This document shows positions 45,472 through 55,126 of a DNA stretch of 64,000 bases, one piece after another (position 1 is the stretch's first letter; the number at the start of each line of letters is the position of its first letter). The notes under the pieces are model-generated. The model saw nothing but the letters and a program-made list of their open reading frames with translations. It did not search any database and was not told the origin of the DNA. This stretch comes from Paracoccaceae bacterium (GTDB lineage Bacteria > Pseudomonadota > Alphaproteobacteria > Rhodobacterales > Rhodobacteraceae): assembly GCA_004153385.1 (NCBI GenBank), contig SDAL01000004.1, positions 226,834 through 290,833 on the forward strand, read 5' to 3'. Both the position numbers and the translations under genes were made by a program.

Positions 45472-47079
45472 ATGATCTGGTCTTTCATCAAAGTCGCTGT
45501 TTTCTTGTTGCTTGTTGCAGCAATCGCATATGGCGCGGTCTATCTGGCGAACGCAGCCGACGGGGTGCAGATCGTTCTGGCCGGCGTGGAATATACGTTG
45601 GGTCCGGTACAGACAATTATCGCAGTACTGATTCTGATCGTCGGTGTCTGGCTCGCGATCCGCGTGATCGGCGCGCTGGTGGCCTTCTTGCGGTTTCTGG
45701 CAGGCGACGAAACAGCCCTGTCGCGCCATTTTGACCGCACGCGGGAACGGCGCGGGTTCAAGGCATTGTCCGATGGCATGATGGCTGTGGCAGCGGGCGA
45801 GGGTAAACTCGCGCTGAGCAAAGCCAAAAAGGCCGACAAACTGCTGGACCGCCCCGAGTTGACCAACCTTCTGGTGGCACAAGCCGCAGAAGCTGCGGGA
45901 GACACGCAGCGCGCGACCGAGGCCTATAAGCTGCTTTTGTCAGATGACCGCACCCGATTTGTGGGGGTGCGTGGTCTGATGAAGCAAAAGCTGGCTGAGG
46001 GGGATACCGATACGGCGCTGAAACTGGCCGGAAAAGCCTATGCGCTGAAACCATCGCACGTCGAAGTTCAGGATACCCTTTTGCAGCTGTCCACCGAAAA
46101 GGGTGCGTGGGGCGAGGCACGCAAGGTCATCGGGTTCAAAAGGAACAAAGGGCTTTTGCCCAAGGACGTGGCCAAACGGCGCGAGGCTGTGCTTGCGCTG
46201 CAAGAGGCCAAAGGCATCTTGGCGGACGGGGCCACAATCGAGGCGCAGGAAGCTGCGATTGCCGCCAACAAGACATCGCCCGATCTGATCCCCGCCGCCG
46301 CGATGGCCGCGCGCTCCTATATCGCCAAGGGCAAACCGAAACATGCAGAGCGTGTGATCAAGAAGGCATGGGAAGCACAGCCGCATCCTGATCTGGCGTC
46401 AGCCTTTGCCGACATCAATCCCGGCGAGGCCGCTCCAGATCGTTTGAAGCGCTTCCACAAGCTTTTGGTGCTGCGTCCTGATCATGAGGAAACGCGCCTT
46501 TTGCGTACGGAGCTGAATATCTCCGCCGAAAACTTCCCAGAGGCACGCCGCGCATTGGGGGATTTGCCCGAGACCCATTCAACCGCGCGTATTCTGGCGC
46601 TGATGGCTGCGGTGGAGCGTGGCGAGGGGGCAGATGATGCCATCGTTCGGGGCTGGCTGACCCGTGCGCTGACCGCGCCGCGCGGCCCGCAATGGTGCTG
46701 TGACAAGTGCCAGAACACCCAAGCCGAATGGGCACCGGTATGCGACAATTGCGGTGGTTTCGATACGCTTAGCTGGCGCGAGCCTACACGGGGCGAGCGG
46801 CCACTGCCCAATGGTTCCGAAATGCTGCCGCTGATTATCGGCAGCCCGACAATCGAGCCTGAAGGCGAAGCTGCCCGAAAGGCGCAGAATGCGCCTGATG
46901 CAGACCCCGTGGAGGAGGCCGAGGTCATCACCACGCCAGAGCCTGCCCCGCAGAAAACGGCGCCGATGACTTCCGATGCGAAACCGGCAAGCCCGCATGA
47001 CGGGGCGATGCATGCGCCACATCCCCAGACGGAAAAACCCGTGGTTGAAGAAACTGAAAAGAAGACCGTCGCAGGTTGA
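45472..47079 (+). CDS. hemY: HemY-like membrane protein (Orf52 type) with C-terminal CxxC pairs
   Basis: Protein of 535 residues with two membrane helices (about 6-27 and 43-66), an HemY N-terminal domain and TPR-like helices up to about 395. It is the non-enzymatic HemY of Proteobacteria, not the protoporphyrinogen oxidase of the same name. Residues 410-427 carry C-x2-C...C-x2-C (CDKC and CDNC), a zinc-ribbon-like module, followed by a disordered Pro/Glu-rich tail. It starts 11 bases after mic60. Their shared operon suggests a joint role in membrane shaping or haem synthesis. Confidence 0.88.
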   Translation: MIWSFIKVAVFLLLVAAIAYGAVYLANAADGVQIVLAGVEYTLGPVQTIIAVLILIVGVWLAIRVIGALVAFLRFLAGDETALSRHFDRTRERRGFKALSDGMMAVAAGEGKLALSKAKKADKLLDRPELTNLLVAQAAEAAGDTQRATEAYKLLLSDDRTRFVGVRGLMKQKLAEGDTDTALKLAGKAYALKPSHVEVQDTLLQLSTEKGAWGEARKVIGFKRNKGLLPKDVAKRREAVLALQEAKGILADGATIEAQEAAIAANKTSPDLIPAAAMAARSYIAKGKPKHAERVIKKAWEAQPHPDLASAFADINPGEAAPDRLKRFHKLLVLRPDHEETRLLRTELNISAENFPEARRALGDLPETHSTARILALMAAVERGEGADDAIVRGWLTRALTAPRGPQWCCDKCQNTQAEWAPVCDNCGGFDTLSWREPTRGERPLPNGSEMLPLIIGSPTIEPEGEAARKAQNAPDADPVEEAEVITTPEPAPQKTAPMTSDAKPASPHDGAMHAPHPQTEKPVVEETEKKTVAG

Positions 47080-47102
47080 TTTTAGGACTACACATCCGTG
47101 AT

Positions 47103-47121
47103 GCGGCATGCTATTTGCCGC
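47103..47121. other. Small hairpin upstream of tRNA-Thr
   Basis: GCGGCA and TGCCGC arms around 7 bases, between hemY and the tRNA gene. Possibly a weak end signal for the hem operon. Confidence 0.35.
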
Positions 47122-47131
47122 GCCACACCGT

Positions 47132-47207
47132 GCCGGTGTAGCTCAGCTGGTAGAGCACATCATTCGTAATGATGGGGTCGGGGGTTCGAGTCCCTTCACC
47201 GGCACCA
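47132..47207 (+). tRNA. tRNA-Thr (anticodon CGT)
   Basis: Acceptor arms GCCGGTG and CACCGGC, anticodon stem CATCA/TGATG with loop TTCGTAA, T loop TTCGAGT (stem with two G-U pairs) and encoded CCA. Reads threonine codon ACG. Confidence 0.95.
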
Positions 47208-47215
47208 CGAGATTC

Positions 47216-47252
47216 AAACGGTCGATTGCAGGGATGCGATCGGCCGTTTTTC
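47216..47252 (+). terminator. Intrinsic terminator after tRNA-Thr
   Basis: Hairpin with ACGG-CGAT and ATCG-CCGT arms followed by TTTTTC, 9 bases past the CCA end. Confidence 0.8.
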
Positions 47253-47301
47253 TTTGCGATAGCTGCCGTGAAGGCATGCCGTTCAATCTGCCCGACGCCG
47301 T

Positions 47302-48261
47302 TTAAAAAGCCCGCTCCGGCCATGAGCGCAGGGCCAGAACCGCCGCACCCCGGGCACCGGAGGTGTCGCCAAATCGCGCGATGGCAATGGCGGCTTTCTG
47401 GATCTGGCCCAACTGGCGTTGTCCAGCCGCATGTTGCAACCGCGTTGCCAGATCGGGGATCTGCGACATTCCGCCGCCCAATACGATCATCTGCGGATCA
47501 ATGCTGAGCTGGATCAGGTGCAACAGTTCCACCATCAGCGCGGCCCAGATTTCCATCGCCCGCAGTGCAGCGGGGACTTGCGCGCGGGCTTGTTCCACCA
47601 ATGCGGGGGCATCGGTGTTTGCGCCCGTATGACGGCCCAAACGTTCCAGACCGCGCGCCGAAAGATAGGTTTCATAGCACCCCGTGCCGCCGCATCCGCA
47701 GGGCCAGAGGGGAAGGTCGAATTTCGCCTGCGCTGTGGCAGGGATCGGTAGGTGGCCGATTTCCAACGCGCCACCATTGCGCCCGCTGACCGCAGTACCG
47801 CGATGGGTGAACCCTGCCCCGATGCCGGTGCCGATGATCAGCCCGACGGTGCTGTCAATGTCTGCCGCCGCCCCGCCATAGGCTTCTGAAAGGGTGAATG
47901 CCTGCGCGTCGTTCAAAAGCGGCAACATCCGCCCCAACCTTTCGCCCAGCGATGCGCGAAGACTTTGACCCGAGATCGGAATATTGGCGGCAAAACACGC
48001 GCCTGTATCAGGATCGATCGTTCCGGGCAGCCCGATACCGACGGGAAGGTCCGCGCCGCACCCCGACCGGTCTTCCAACCATCTGACCTGATCTGCCAAA
48101 GCCGAAAGAAAACTGGCGAAACTATCGGTCGGGGTTGGGACCCTGCGATGCACGACAGTCGTCAGGTCCGGTCCGAACAGGCGCGCTTCGATCTTGGTGC
48201 CGCCAAGGTCGATCCCGCCGCTTGGGATAAGGGGCAAACCGGCAACTGTGCTGTGGCTCAT
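47302..48261 (-). CDS. ROK-family sugar kinase
   Basis: Sugar kinase of 319 residues. GIDLGGTKIEARLFG at about 16-30 is the phosphate-binding loop, the catalytic aspartate is in LLNDAQAFTLSEA, and the ROK zinc site reads CGCGGTGCYETYLS. Resembles fructokinase or N-acetylglucosamine kinase; the substrate is not certain because no sugar transporter is adjacent. Confidence 0.88.
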   Translation of the reverse strand: MSHSTVAGLPLIPSGGIDLGGTKIEARLFGPDLTTVVHRRVPTPTDSFASFLSALADQVRWLEDRSGCGADLPVGIGLPGTIDPDTGACFAANIPISGQSLRASLGERLGRMLPLLNDAQAFTLSEAYGGAAADIDSTVGLIIGTGIGAGFTHRGTAVSGRNGGALEIGHLPIPATAQAKFDLPLWPCGCGGTGCYETYLSARGLERLGRHTGANTDAPALVEQARAQVPAALRAMEIWAALMVELLHLIQLSIDPQMIVLGGGMSQIPDLATRLQHAAGQRQLGQIQKAAIAIARFGDTSGARGAAVLALRSWPERAF

Positions 48262-48423
48262 TATGACGACCCGTTAAAACTGCGCGCAATGCCTAAGGGG
48301 CATCCGGCACCAAATTACAGTAAAAGCGCTGAAATTGCTGTGTGGCCGTGATATACGCACTAGTTGGACAACAGTCTACGTGACAAAGCCCCGCCTTTAT
48401 TTTCCTCCCCGAAGGTACCGAAA

Positions 48424-49347
48424 ATGTCTTTAGATGCTACGTGCAAAACACAGGCGACGATCTCGGAAGCTGATCTGCCATTGGACCCCCTTCTTTCGGG
48501 CGAGGCGCAGGCTTTGGCGCTGATTGTGGGCACCGAAGGGCCGTCATACCGTCCGGTGGGCGCGGCCATGGCGCTAGACGGGGCCGGCCGCCGTTGGGGC
48601 AATCTCAGCTCCGGTTGCATAGAGGAAGACGTCGCTTTGCATGCGGCCCAAGCCATTGAAAACGGCATGGCACGCCAGCTGCGGTACGGGCAAGGATCAC
48701 CCTTCCGCGATCTGGAACTGCCCTGTGGCGGCGGGTTGGATATCCTGATCCTGCCCATGCCGGACCGCGATGTTTTGCGCCAGATCCATACACAGCTGGG
48801 CTGTCGTGCGCCGGTCACCTTGTATGTGGACCCTGAGGCAGGGCGGATATCGGCTGTACCAATGGCGGCGCCATTGCATGTAACGATTCAGCCGGAGTTG
48901 CGGTTTTTGGTGTTTGGCAAAGGGCCGGAGGCACAGATATTTGCGGCCACCGCACATCTGGCGGGCTATCAGGTGGCGCTGTATTCGCCCAGCATCGAAC
49001 CGGTCGGTCAATCCGGCGGGCTGGAGAGTTTCCATCTGACATCCGCGCGCTGGCCTGACGGGGTGCTGCCGGATGCCTATACTGCGGTCACGCTGTTTTT
49101 CCATGACCACGAGTGGGAGCCGCCGCTGCTGGAGGCCGCTCTGCGCAGCCCCGCATTCTTTGTTGGGGCCCAAGGCAGTTTGCGCAGCCATCAGGCCCGA
49201 TGTGCGGCGCTTGTACAACGGGGGCTAAGTGCGGCGGATATCGGACGTATCAGCGCACCCTTCGGGCTGATTCCATCGGCGCGTGATCCACGCACATTGG
49301 CGGTGTCCGTGCTGGCAGACGTTTTGGCACAAGCAATGGCGCGATGA
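48424..49347 (+). CDS. xdhC: XdhC-family molybdenum hydroxylase maturation protein
   Basis: Protein of 307 residues with an XdhC/CoxI N-terminal part (VGTEGPSYRPVGAAMAL, GNLSSGCIEEDVALHA with the conserved cysteine) and a Rossmann-type C-terminal domain (LVFGKGPEAQIFAATAHLAGY and FVGAQGS). XdhC proteins bind Mo cofactor and help insert the sulfurated form into hydroxylases. ATG 48424 has GAAGG upstream. It overlaps mocA by 4 bases and faces the molybdenum hydroxylase operon. Confidence 0.9.
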   Translation: MSLDATCKTQATISEADLPLDPLLSGEAQALALIVGTEGPSYRPVGAAMALDGAGRRWGNLSSGCIEEDVALHAAQAIENGMARQLRYGQGSPFRDLELPCGGGLDILILPMPDRDVLRQIHTQLGCRAPVTLYVDPEAGRISAVPMAAPLHVTIQPELRFLVFGKGPEAQIFAATAHLAGYQVALYSPSIEPVGQSGGLESFHLTSARWPDGVLPDAYTAVTLFFHDHEWEPPLLEAALRSPAFFVGAQGSLRSHQARCAALVQRGLSAADIGRISAPFGLIPSARDPRTLAVSVLADVLAQAMAR

Positions 49348-49889
49348 TCACGGCAGGGTTGCTTTTGGCGGCGGGGGCCTCGCGGCGGTTCGGGCAGGCG
49401 GACAAGTTGATGAGCCGGTGGCGTGGCGCCACCATGGTGGAGCATTCCGCGCAGTGCATGATTGCCGCTGGCGTGACCCCGATGATCGCCACGGTCAGCG
49501 CCGAAGGCCCCGCGCAGGTTCTGGCCCAGATGGGCGTAAGGCTTGTGTGGGTGCCACACGGTGCGTCTCAGTCCGAAAGCCTGATCGCCGGTGTGCAGCA
49601 TGCCAGCGCCCTCGGGGCAAAGGCCCTGCTGATCGGCTTGGGCGACATGCCATTTCTATCCGTGCCGGACCTTATGCAGATACTTCAGGCCCCGGCGCCC
49701 GCGATTGCCTGCCGCGACGGGCAGATCATGCCGCCTGCCTTCGTGCCGCAGCATATGTTTGCGCGGCTTTTGCAGGCGAAAGGGGACCGTGGCGCTGGCC
49801 CGATTTTGCGCGAAATGCCAGGGCTTTCGCAGATATCGCTGCCCGCCACGCATCTGCGCGATATCGATTATCCAGAGGATCTGCTCTGA
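49344..49889 (+). CDS. mocA: Molybdenum cofactor cytidylyltransferase (MocA/MobA family)
   Basis: Nucleotidyltransferase of 181 residues. LLLAAGASRRFG (5-16) is the nucleotide-binding loop with a following lysine, and GLGDMPFLSVPDL is the metal-binding motif. With XdhC and a CO-dehydrogenase/xanthine-dehydrogenase type enzyme next door, conversion of Mo-molybdopterin to the cytosine dinucleotide form is more likely than the guanine form. Convergent with the hydroxylase large subunit. Confidence 0.9.
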   Translation: MITAGLLLAAGASRRFGQADKLMSRWRGATMVEHSAQCMIAAGVTPMIATVSAEGPAQVLAQMGVRLVWVPHGASQSESLIAGVQHASALGAKALLIGLGDMPFLSVPDLMQILQAPAPAIACRDGQIMPPAFVPQHMFARLLQAKGDRGAGPILREMPGLSQISLPATHLRDIDYPEDLL

Positions 49890-49933
49890 GACGCGACTTA
49901 TAACGCTCGCGCTGGCAGTGTATGGTGACAAAC

Positions 49934-49959
49934 GGCGCGGGCATGTTACTGCCCGCGCC
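49934..49959. terminator. Hairpin between convergent mocA and the hydroxylase operon
   Basis: Perfect arms GGCGCGGGCA and TGCCCGCGCC around a 6-base loop; no T run on either side, so it would act as a bidirectional barrier at most. Confidence 0.6.
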
Positions 49960-50003
49960 ATTGGTACATGGGTTGGTTCAAGCCGGATCGTGCGTCGGGG
50001 CGT

Positions 50004-52205
50004 TTAGCGGCCCAACGCTTCAAGACCGGCAATCACCTTGTCCGGCGTTGCGGGGAAGTCGTAGATCCGGACGCCGCAGGCGTTGTGGATTGCGTTGACC
50101 ACGGCCGCGCCTGCCCCCGAGATGCCCAATTCACCAATGCCTTTGGTTTGCATCGGGTTGGCCTGATCATCTCGTTCTTCCAAGAACACGACATCCATCT
50201 GTCGTGGTATGTCGGCATGGGCTGGCACGTGGTAATTCGCCAGATCGCGGCTGACGATATGACCTGTGCGCGGGTCATGGCTCAGTTCCTCGGTTAACGC
50301 AGCGCCAACACCCCAGATCATCCCCCCGACCGCTTGGGACCGGGCGGTTTTCTCGTTCAACACACGCCCCATTCCGAATACGCCCAACATGCGCCGGACT
50401 CGTGTCTCTCCGGTCCAGGCGTGCACGGCGACCTCGCAGAAATGCGCACCGAAGCCGGCAGAAAAATATTCATCTGCGGTCTTTCCGCCCTCGATCGCGC
50501 CTTCGGCCATAATCGGGTTAGGGAGCAATTCTGCAAAAGATTTTTCATGGTTCGCGCCGCGTGCCATGCCATCTTGCAAAGTCAGTTCCTCGGCTGCGCA
50601 CCCGAGCGAATGCGCAAGCTCTTCGCGCAGTTTCTTGGCCGCAAGATATACCGCAGACCCTGCCGAACTTGCCCCGAACGAACCACCAGAGCCAGACGCC
50701 CCCGGCAGATCGGTGTCGCCCAAGCGCACAACCACTTTTTCAGTGGGCAGTCCAAGCATCTCTGCCGCGATTTGACCCAAAATGGCATAGCTGCCGGTGC
50801 CGATGTCGGTCATGTCCGTTTCCACGACGATCCGGTCTGCCTCAAGCGTCACGCGGGCCGCAGAAGGCACCAGCATGTTGGACCGCGCCGCCGACGCCAT
50901 CCCCATGCCGATATACCAGTCCCCCTCTCGACGGCTTGCGGTCGGCTGACGCTCGGACCAGCCGAATTGCTGCGCCCCTTCGCGCAGCGCTTGGGCCAGT
51001 GCACGGGCTGAAAATGCCTGATCGGTGGCGGGGTGGCGTTCTGGCAGGTTGTTCAGGCGCAGCTGAACAGGGCAGATATCCAGTTTCTCGGCCAACTCGT
51101 CCAGACCGGCCTCGAACGCCAGCATCCCCACGGCCTCGCCGGGCGCGCGCACAGATCCGGCAGGCGTGCGATGGATTTGTGCTACTTTTTGCAAAAAGTG
51201 CATGTTTTCAGCGCCGTAAAGGAATTGCGACGCGGTCGATACCGGCTCTGCAAAGCCTTCGTCGGACAGGTTCGATACCGTGTCATCATGCGCAATCGCC
51301 GTCAGTTTTCCCTCTTTAGTGGCGGCAAACCGCACCCTCTGGGACGTTTCGGTACGCCGCAGAACGGCGTCGAACACGGTTTGGCGCGCCATGACGACGC
51401 GCACAGGGCAGCCCAGAGCGCGCGATGCCAACGCAGCCGATACAGCCTCTGCACCAATACCCAGTTTAGAGCCGAAACCGCCGCCGATATAGGGTGACAG
51501 GATACGTACGTTTTCCGGGTCTATCCCTACGGCATCGGCAAGCTCGCGTTTGTTGAAACGTAGCATTTGCAGCGAACCGTGAAGCAGCAACTGATCGCCT
51601 TGCCATTGTGCAATGGCGGCGTGGGGCTCCATCGCGGCGGCCACTTGGCCTGGAGTGGTAAATTGCAGATCGACACTGGCATCAGCGCGGGCCATGGCAG
51701 AATCGACATCTCCGATGATAACAGCATCGTCGTCTTTGCTGACAACATTCGATGCCGTTTGCGGATCCACATCCACGCTGTCGTCGGGTTTGTAGCTGAT
51801 CTTCAGCTTATGCGCGCCATCTCTGGCGGCCTCGAACGTTTTCGCCACGACGAGCGCGATCGGCTGACCGTGGTAATCGATCCGCGTGCCGGGCTGTTCG
51901 GGGGACTCTGCAGCCATCCCTTGTGCAGGGTTGCGCACAAAATGTTCCCCGTGAAACACTCCCAATAAACCGGGTGTGTCGTGTATTGAGGTCTCGTCGA
52001 TGGCGGTGATCTGGCCCCGGGTGATCGTAGCCCGTACCAAAACGCCATGCACCATCCCGTCCAGAGCAATCTCGGCTGCGTAAGGCGCGCGGCCGGAGAC
52101 TTTCAGCTTGCCTTCGGGGCGGTCCATCGGGGTGCCAATCACACCCTGACGGGTTTCGTCCAACAGCCGGGGCTGCGCTTCGTCCATTTTGAATGTGTCG
52201 GTCAT
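50004..52205 (-). CDS. Molybdenum hydroxylase large subunit (aldehyde/xanthine dehydrogenase family)
   Basis: Mo-cofactor subunit of 733 residues, closest in layout to PaoC (YagR) periplasmic-type aldehyde oxidoreductases. It has the Mo-binding regions [33 protein letters not shown] and [19 protein letters not shown], and the catalytic glutamate region [16 protein letters not shown] near the C-terminus. I see no Tat signal at the N-terminus. ATG 52205 overlaps the FAD-subunit stop (ATGA); the frame extension to 52421 is rejected. Third gene of the operon. Substrate, probably an aldehyde or N-heterocycle, is unknown. Confidence 0.92.
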   Translation of the reverse strand: MTDTFKMDEAQPRLLDETRQGVIGTPMDRPEGKLKVSGRAPYAAEIALDGMVHGVLVRATITRGQITAIDETSIHDTPGLLGVFHGEHFVRNPAQGMAAESPEQPGTRIDYHGQPIALVVAKTFEAARDGAHKLKISYKPDDSVDVDPQTASNVVSKDDDAVIIGDVDSAMARADASVDLQFTTPGQVAAAMEPHAAIAQWQGDQLLLHGSLQMLRFNKRELADAVGIDPENVRILSPYIGGGFGSKLGIGAEAVSAALASRALGCPVRVVMARQTVFDAVLRRTETSQRVRFAATKEGKLTAIAHDDTVSNLSDEGFAEPVSTASQFLYGAENMHFLQKVAQIHRTPAGSVRAPGEAVGMLAFEAGLDELAEKLDICPVQLRLNNLPERHPATDQAFSARALAQALREGAQQFGWSERQPTASRREGDWYIGMGMASAARSNMLVPSAARVTLEADRIVVETDMTDIGTGSYAILGQIAAEMLGLPTEKVVVRLGDTDLPGASGSGGSFGASSAGSAVYLAAKKLREELAHSLGCAAEELTLQDGMARGANHEKSFAELLPNPIMAEGAIEGGKTADEYFSAGFGAHFCEVAVHAWTGETRVRRMLGVFGMGRVLNEKTARSQAVGGMIWGVGAALTEELSHDPRTGHIVSRDLANYHVPAHADIPRQMDVVFLEERDDQANPMQTKGIGELGISGAGAAVVNAIHNACGVRIYDFPATPDKVIAGLEALGR

Positions 52206-53224
52206 ACAGCGTCCCTCGTTTTGTCCGTGCCTGCGGTGGCGGGCGCAAGTCCTGTGGCCTCGCGCAGGGCCGCGATAAGCGCGCGTTTTACCAACGGCCG
52301 TTTGAATTCTGCCTCCGGATGGGGCTTGGCCTGTGCCAGAAGACGGTCGGCTGCTTTGGCAAACAGCGCCTGATCGGGCGTCTGGCCATGCAACAACGCA
52401 TCGACCTGTGCATCTTTCCAAGGCCGGACGCCGACGCCGCCGAATGCCAGCGAGGCTGTATCGATCTTGTCACCATCCATCGTGACCACAGCGGCCACCG
52501 ACACCAAAGCAAACGCGTAGGAGGCGCGGTCGCGCACTTTCCGATAGCTCTGGACCGAGCCTTTTACCGGCGCAGGAAGGATAACGGCTGTGATGATTTC
52601 GCCTTCGGCCAGCGTCGTTTCCAGATCGGGACGATCACCGGGCAAGCGATAGAGCGTATCCAGCCCGACCTCGCGGGTTTCGCCGTTTGCGGACGTGATC
52701 TCGACATGGGCCTCAAGGGCGCGCAAGGCCACGGCCATATCGGATGGGTGGGCAGCCATACAGTCGTCTGAGGTTCCCAAAATCGCCAGCATACGTCCCG
52801 CACCGCCGTGTGCCGAACATCCTGTTCCCGGTGCGCGCTTGTTGCAAGCCATTGATGTGTCGTAGAAATACGGGCAACGCGTGCGCTGCAAAAGATTACC
52901 GCCGGTGCTGGCTTTGTTGCGGATCTGGCCGGATGCACCGGCAACGATCGCACGCGTTAGCACCGGATACAGCGCCTTGATCTTGGGATCAGCCGCAAGA
53001 TCGGAATTGCTGACCAACGCACCGATCTTCACGCCGTCTTTATACGGGGCCACATCAGACAGGCCCGGCAGGCGGGTGATGTCGATCACACGGTCGGGGG
53101 ACATGATCTGCAATTTCATCAGGTCCAGAAGGTTGGTGCCACCGGCGATCAGCTGCGCGCCGTCACCCATGGCTTTGGACGCATCTGAGAGGGATTCGGC
53201 GCGGATATAGTCAAAGGATTTCAT
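52202..53224 (-). CDS. Molybdenum hydroxylase FAD-binding subunit
   Basis: FAD domain of the CO-dehydrogenase type, 340 residues. Motifs are [14 protein letters not shown] near the N-terminus, [21 protein letters not shown] with cysteines that in the PaoB subgroup bind an extra [4Fe-4S] cluster, and [12 protein letters not shown]. The set CPYFYD, CNKR, CSAHGG supports the PaoB type. It overlaps both neighbours by 4 bases. Confidence 0.92.
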   Translation of the reverse strand: MKSFDYIRAESLSDASKAMGDGAQLIAGGTNLLDLMKLQIMSPDRVIDITRLPGLSDVAPYKDGVKIGALVSNSDLAADPKIKALYPVLTRAIVAGASGQIRNKASTGGNLLQRTRCPYFYDTSMACNKRAPGTGCSAHGGAGRMLAILGTSDDCMAAHPSDMAVALRALEAHVEITSANGETREVGLDTLYRLPGDRPDLETTLAEGEIITAVILPAPVKGSVQSYRKVRDRASYAFALVSVAAVVTMDGDKIDTASLAFGGVGVRPWKDAQVDALLHGQTPDQALFAKAADRLLAQAKPHPEAEFKRPLVKRALIAALREATGLAPATAGTDKTRDAV

Positions 53225-53727
53225 TTCTTGACCTCAGCAGCCATCGCAATGGCCTCCCGAATGAACGGATATGCGGAACAACGGCACAGGTTGCCGCTCA
53301 TCCGCTCTGCGATCTCGGCATCGTCAAACGGCACATCGCCCGACAGATCGGTGGAGACATGGGACGGATCGCCTGCGCGTACTTCGTCCATCATGCCGGT
53401 CGCCGACATGATCTGGCCCGGCGTGCAGTAACCGCATTGATAGCCGTCCTTACTGACAAAGGCGGTTTGTAGCGCGGAGAGGTTCTCGGGCTCGCCCAGA
53501 CCCTCGATCGTGGTGATTTCGCAGCCATCATGCATGGCGGCCAATGTCAGGCATGCATTGATCCGGCGCCCGTCCAGAAGCACAGTGCAAGCCCCGCATT
53601 GCCCGTGATCGCAGCCCTTTTTCGTGCCAGTCAGATGTAGATCATCGCGTAGAGCATCGAGGAGCGTCATGCGGGGATCGTGGTCAAGCGTATGCAATTG
53701 ACCATTAACCTTGAGTTCAGTTTTCAT
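53221..53727 (-). CDS. Molybdenum hydroxylase [2Fe-2S] subunit
   Basis: Iron-sulfur subunit of 168 residues with a plant-ferredoxin-type cluster ([16 protein letters not shown] and the following C of INACL) and a second helical-domain cluster (QCGYCTPGQ and NLCRCSAYP). ATG 53727 is used; the frame to 53793 adds an unconserved stretch. First gene of the operon; electrons pass from Mo through these clusters to the FAD subunit. Confidence 0.94.
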   Translation of the reverse strand: MKTELKVNGQLHTLDHDPRMTLLDALRDDLHLTGTKKGCDHGQCGACTVLLDGRRINACLTLAAMHDGCEITTIEGLGEPENLSALQTAFVSKDGYQCGYCTPGQIMSATGMMDEVRAGDPSHVSTDLSGDVPFDDAEIAERMSGNLCRCSAYPFIREAIAMAAEVKK

Positions 53728-53881
53728 GCTGTCTCCGTCCGGATTGGATAAGCCGGCCGCAGCCGCAGCTGCGCGGCGATTTCTAGCATGCAAACGTCTT
53801 GGGGGCGCAGATTGTTCCCAATGATTTGATCGGGTGGGTCACTTAATCCCCCACCCTGCGCGTGCCGCATCAAAGACGGGG

Positions 53882-54943
53882 TTACTTTCCGGCGGTGGCG
53901 GCTGCCATCAGCTTGGCCGCATGTCCTTTGGGCAAGGCATCGTTCAACACCAATAGCCACAGCAGCAGCGGAATTGCGACGATCCCGCCGATGGGACCCC
54001 ATAGCCAGATCCCGAACAGAAGCGACAAGAATACCAAAAGCGGGTTCAGGCGCAGGTTTCTACCCACGAGCGTGGGCGTCACAAACTGCCCCTCTGTTGC
54101 GTTGAGGCAGGCATAACATACCGCAGGCAAGGCGGCATACAGCCCGTCAAATGCGGCCACGCCCGCAAAAAGAAGTGCCACCACCAGCGCTGCCGGGCCG
54201 ATATAAAGGACGAAATTGATCAGGAACGCCACAAGGCCCCACAGCATCGCACCGGGCATGCCAAGGATTGTCATCACGATCCCTGTTGCCAGCCCCAAAC
54301 CCGCGTTGATCAGCGTGATGGTCAGGAAATATCGCGACACTTTCCGTTCCGCTTTGCGAAGACGAAAGGCGGTTGTCGCGCGTTCGGCAGGCTCCGAAAG
54401 ATGGCCTGCGGCCCAAGCATAGATATCACCACGTGTCAGCAGGAAGAAAAACAGCGTGCCTATGAACACCAGAAATTGTCCGAACATTGCGGGTGCCAGC
54501 ATCAGCGCATCCGATAATGTCGGCATCGGAACAGGCTGTTGTTCGCCTTTTTCACCTGTGCCGGTTTCGGGATTGTTGACCGCCTCCGATATCTGGTCGC
54601 TCATCGCGTTCAGATTTTGGAAAGTGTCACGAAATCCGTCAATCGCACTGCGTAGATCTTTCCAGACCTTGGGTGCCTGATCAATCATTTGATAGACAAG
54701 CGGTTGGAAAATAAGAACGATCATCATCGTGGCAAGCAATGCAAACACCAGCGAGGTGAGCGCCCCCCAGACGGGCGAAAACCCCATTTTCTCCCACATG
54801 TCGGAAACGGGTGAAAGCACGACGCCGGCAACCAGAGCTAAAACCATGGGTGCAAATATGCTTTCCACCTGAACGAGCGCAAAAACGAGTGCCACAACGC
54901 CGATAAAGACGACAGCAATGCGCGACAGGGTCTCTAGGCGACT
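53882..54943 (-). CDS. AI-2E family (PerM/TqsA-like) transporter
   Basis: Membrane protein of 353 residues with about eight helices and the family layout: N-terminal helix pair, a cytoplasmic/periplasmic loop with a variable insert (about 115-145), and the C-terminal core with VTPTLVGRNLRLNPLLVFLSLLFGIWLWGPIGGIVAIPLLL. AAGGA lies 8 bases before ATG 54943. Members export diverse compounds; the substrate is unknown. It ends 88 bases from the start of the divergent? no, same-strand hydroxylase operon downstream. Confidence 0.87.
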   Translation of the reverse strand, partial: SRLETLSRIAVVFIGVVALVFALVQVESIFAPMVLALVAGVVLSPVSDMWEKMGFSPVWGALTSLVFALLATMMIVLIFQPLVYQMIDQAPKVWKDLRSAIDGFRDTFQNLNAMSDQISEAVNNPETGTGEKGEQQPVPMPTLSDALMLAPAMFGQFLVFIGTLFFFLLTRGDIYAWAAGHLSEPAERATTAFRLRKAERKVSRYFLTITLINAGLGLATGIVMTILGMPGAMLWGLVAFLINFVLYIGPAALVVALLFAGVAAFDGLYAALPAVCYACLNATEGQFVTPTLVGRNLRLNPLLVFLSLLFGIWLWGPIGGIVAIPLLLWLLVLNDALPKGHAAKLMAAATAGK

Positions 54944-55062
54944 CATGAGAGGTATCCTTTGTTTGAACGATAACACCGCTTGTGGGTGCTGGTTCCAGTA
55001 TGGCGGAATTTTTGTTTGCCAAATGTGACACGCTCAATGACGGCATGACGCGCCTCGCAAAA

Positions 55063-55092
55063 CAAAAACCGAAGGTTGCCCTCCGGTTTTTG
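55063..55092 (-). terminator. Terminator after the DUF3618/holin-like operon
   Basis: CAAAAACCG-AGG and CCTCCGGTTTTTG arms with one mismatch and a 4-base loop, with A/T-rich tails on both strands, 34 bases beyond the stop. It should separate the operon from the downstream AI-2E transporter gene. Confidence 0.8.
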
Positions 55093-55126
55093 TGTTTTAG
55101 TGATGTCAGCTGTGTTGAAGGCTGGA

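Noticed and set aside
51943..51958. parS-like sequence TGTTCCCCGTGAAACA
   Set aside because: Two mismatches to the consensus, not palindromic, and explained as codons of the molybdenum hydroxylase gene.
54966..54996. AACG...GTTCC pair that could be an EcfG promoter for the AI-2E transporter
   Set aside because: Spacer is 22 bases; EcfG promoters need 16-17.
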